This document shows, in pieces, positions 5,347 to 5,777 of a DNA stretch of 5,777 nt. This DNA is from Actinomycetota bacterium (GTDB lineage Bacteria > Actinomycetota > Thermoleophilia > Gaiellales > Gaiellaceae). The notes under the pieces were generated by a model. That model saw only the letters and a program-made list of their open reading frames with translations, ran no database searches and was not told the DNA's origin. Location: the NCBI GenBank assembly GCA_005885085.1, contig VAXY01000182.1, forward strand, positions 2,876 to 8,652, given 5' to 3'. Made by a program: the position numbers and the translations under genes. Numbering within the stretch: the first letter of the stretch is position 1; every line of letters starts with the position of its first letter.

Positions 5347-5350
5347 GAGG
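5347..5350 (+). promoter_or_regulatory. Strong Shine-Dalgarno (GAGG within a G-run)
   Basis: GAGG followed by a G-rich stretch lies seven bases before the ATG at 5358. It is the clearest ribosome site in the window and fixes the start of the secreted protein. The 45-bp gap 5313-5357 shows no clear promoter and only a weak GCCTC/GAGG stem, so read-through from the upstream gene is possible. Confidence 0.7.
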
Positions 5351-5357
5351 GGGGAGA

Positions 5358-5777
5358 ATGAGACGATTCGCAATCGCCGGCCTACTAGCTTGCGCGGCAC
5401 TGTTCGCCGTCGGCATCGCCGGAGCTTCGACACCCGGCACTGACGTCCGGCTGACGAACGATCAAGGCGGCGGCTACACGAGCGCCTACACGCTCGCCGG
5501 TCTGGGCGCGTACAGCGACGCAGTGCTCAATACCTGCTCCGCATCTAGGGGCAGGCAGAACGAGCCGTCCGTCAGCATCGATCCCCGAGACACCCATGTG
5601 CTGATCGGCAGCTCGAACGACTACTGCGGTGTGTTCCCGCTGACGACGCCGACCGCGGCGACCGGGCCCGTCTGGCTCGGCTATTACCGCTCGGAGAACT
5701 CCGGTGCGAGCTTCCTGAGCTCGCTCGTGCCGGGCTATCCAGGTGACACCTCCCCGTTCGCGGCGCTCGCGAAGATC
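5358..5777 (+). CDS. Secreted protein resembling BNR/Asp-box beta-propellers, N-terminal part (cut by window edge)
   Basis: 140 residues are visible and the frame is open at the right edge. The start MRRFAIAGLLACAALFAVGIAGA is a Sec signal peptide with likely cleavage near AGA-ST (23/24). The Cys at residue 12 lies inside the hydrophobic core and is not a clear lipobox. The mature part has NEPSVSIDPRDTHVLIGSSNDYC (68-90), a pattern common at the start of secreted sialidase-like propellers (N-E-P-S then N-D-Y). SENSGASF (112-119) resembles an Asp-box (S-x-D-x-G-x-x-W) with Asn and Phe replacing the usual Asp and Trp. Cys60 and Cys90 may form a disulfide. Enzyme activity cannot be judged because the catalytic part of such folds would lie beyond the edge; many of these proteins are non-enzymatic. 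Start chosen by the Shine-Dalgarno and signal peptide. Confidence 0.75.
   Translation, partial: MRRFAIAGLLACAALFAVGIAGASTPGTDVRLTNDQGGGYTSAYTLAGLGAYSDAVLNTCSASRGRQNEPSVSIDPRDTHVLIGSSNDYCGVFPLTTPTAATGPVWLGYYRSENSGASFLSSLVPGYPGDTSPFAALAKI

Noticed and set aside
4220..5443. 407-codon plus-strand frame spanning the ygfZ-like and molybdopterin genes
   Set aside because: Ser/Arg-rich, no domain, and out of frame with two well-supported genes.

Overview
The window is high-GC bacterial DNA with GTG and TTG starts, very tight gene packing and few Shine-Dalgarno sites. Protein style (alanine/arginine-rich, actinobacterial-looking YetF, Nramp and sulfite-oxidase-like sequences) suggests Actinomycetota, probably a Thermoleophilia-like lineage (Gaiellales/Solirubrobacterales). 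That placement is inference from sequence resemblance, not a database result.

Positions 3755 down to 1 (minus strand) hold one compact operon of six or more genes. In transcription order they are: a single-pass membrane protein with an extracytoplasmic domain; a YetF-type DUF421 membrane protein; a small lipoprotein; a short, divergent Nramp-family metal transporter; two small PRC-barrel-like proteins of 116 and 86 aa; and an ornithine cyclodeaminase/mu-crystallin-family enzyme that runs off the left edge. Every junction overlaps by 1 or 4 bases (TAATG, GTGA, GTGA, TTGA, ATGA, GTGA), which implies translational coupling and co-expression. The core looks like an envelope/metal-transport module. 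The transporter lacks the canonical Nramp DPGN and MPH metal-site motifs (it has DIGD and TPY), so it may be a non-canonical, possibly Mg2+-type, carrier with PRC-barrel partners. This is the most interesting part of the window.

Positions 3756-3957 hold a short divergent spacer, a plus-strand tRNA-Arg with the unusual anticodon GCG, and a symmetric hairpin that can terminate both the tRNA and the convergent gene that follows.

Positions 3958-5312 hold a divergent pair: a YgfZ/GcvT-like folate-binding protein (minus) and a compact cytoplasmic sulfite-oxidase-like molybdopterin protein (plus). Only 20 bp separate their starts. That gap contains a TAnnnTA motif that reads as a -10 box on both strands, at the distance expected for leaderless transcripts.

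From 5358 to the right edge is the start of a secreted protein with a signal peptide and a weak Asp-box-like motif, resembling BNR/sialidase-type beta-propellers. No mobile elements, CRISPR arrays or rRNA genes were seen.
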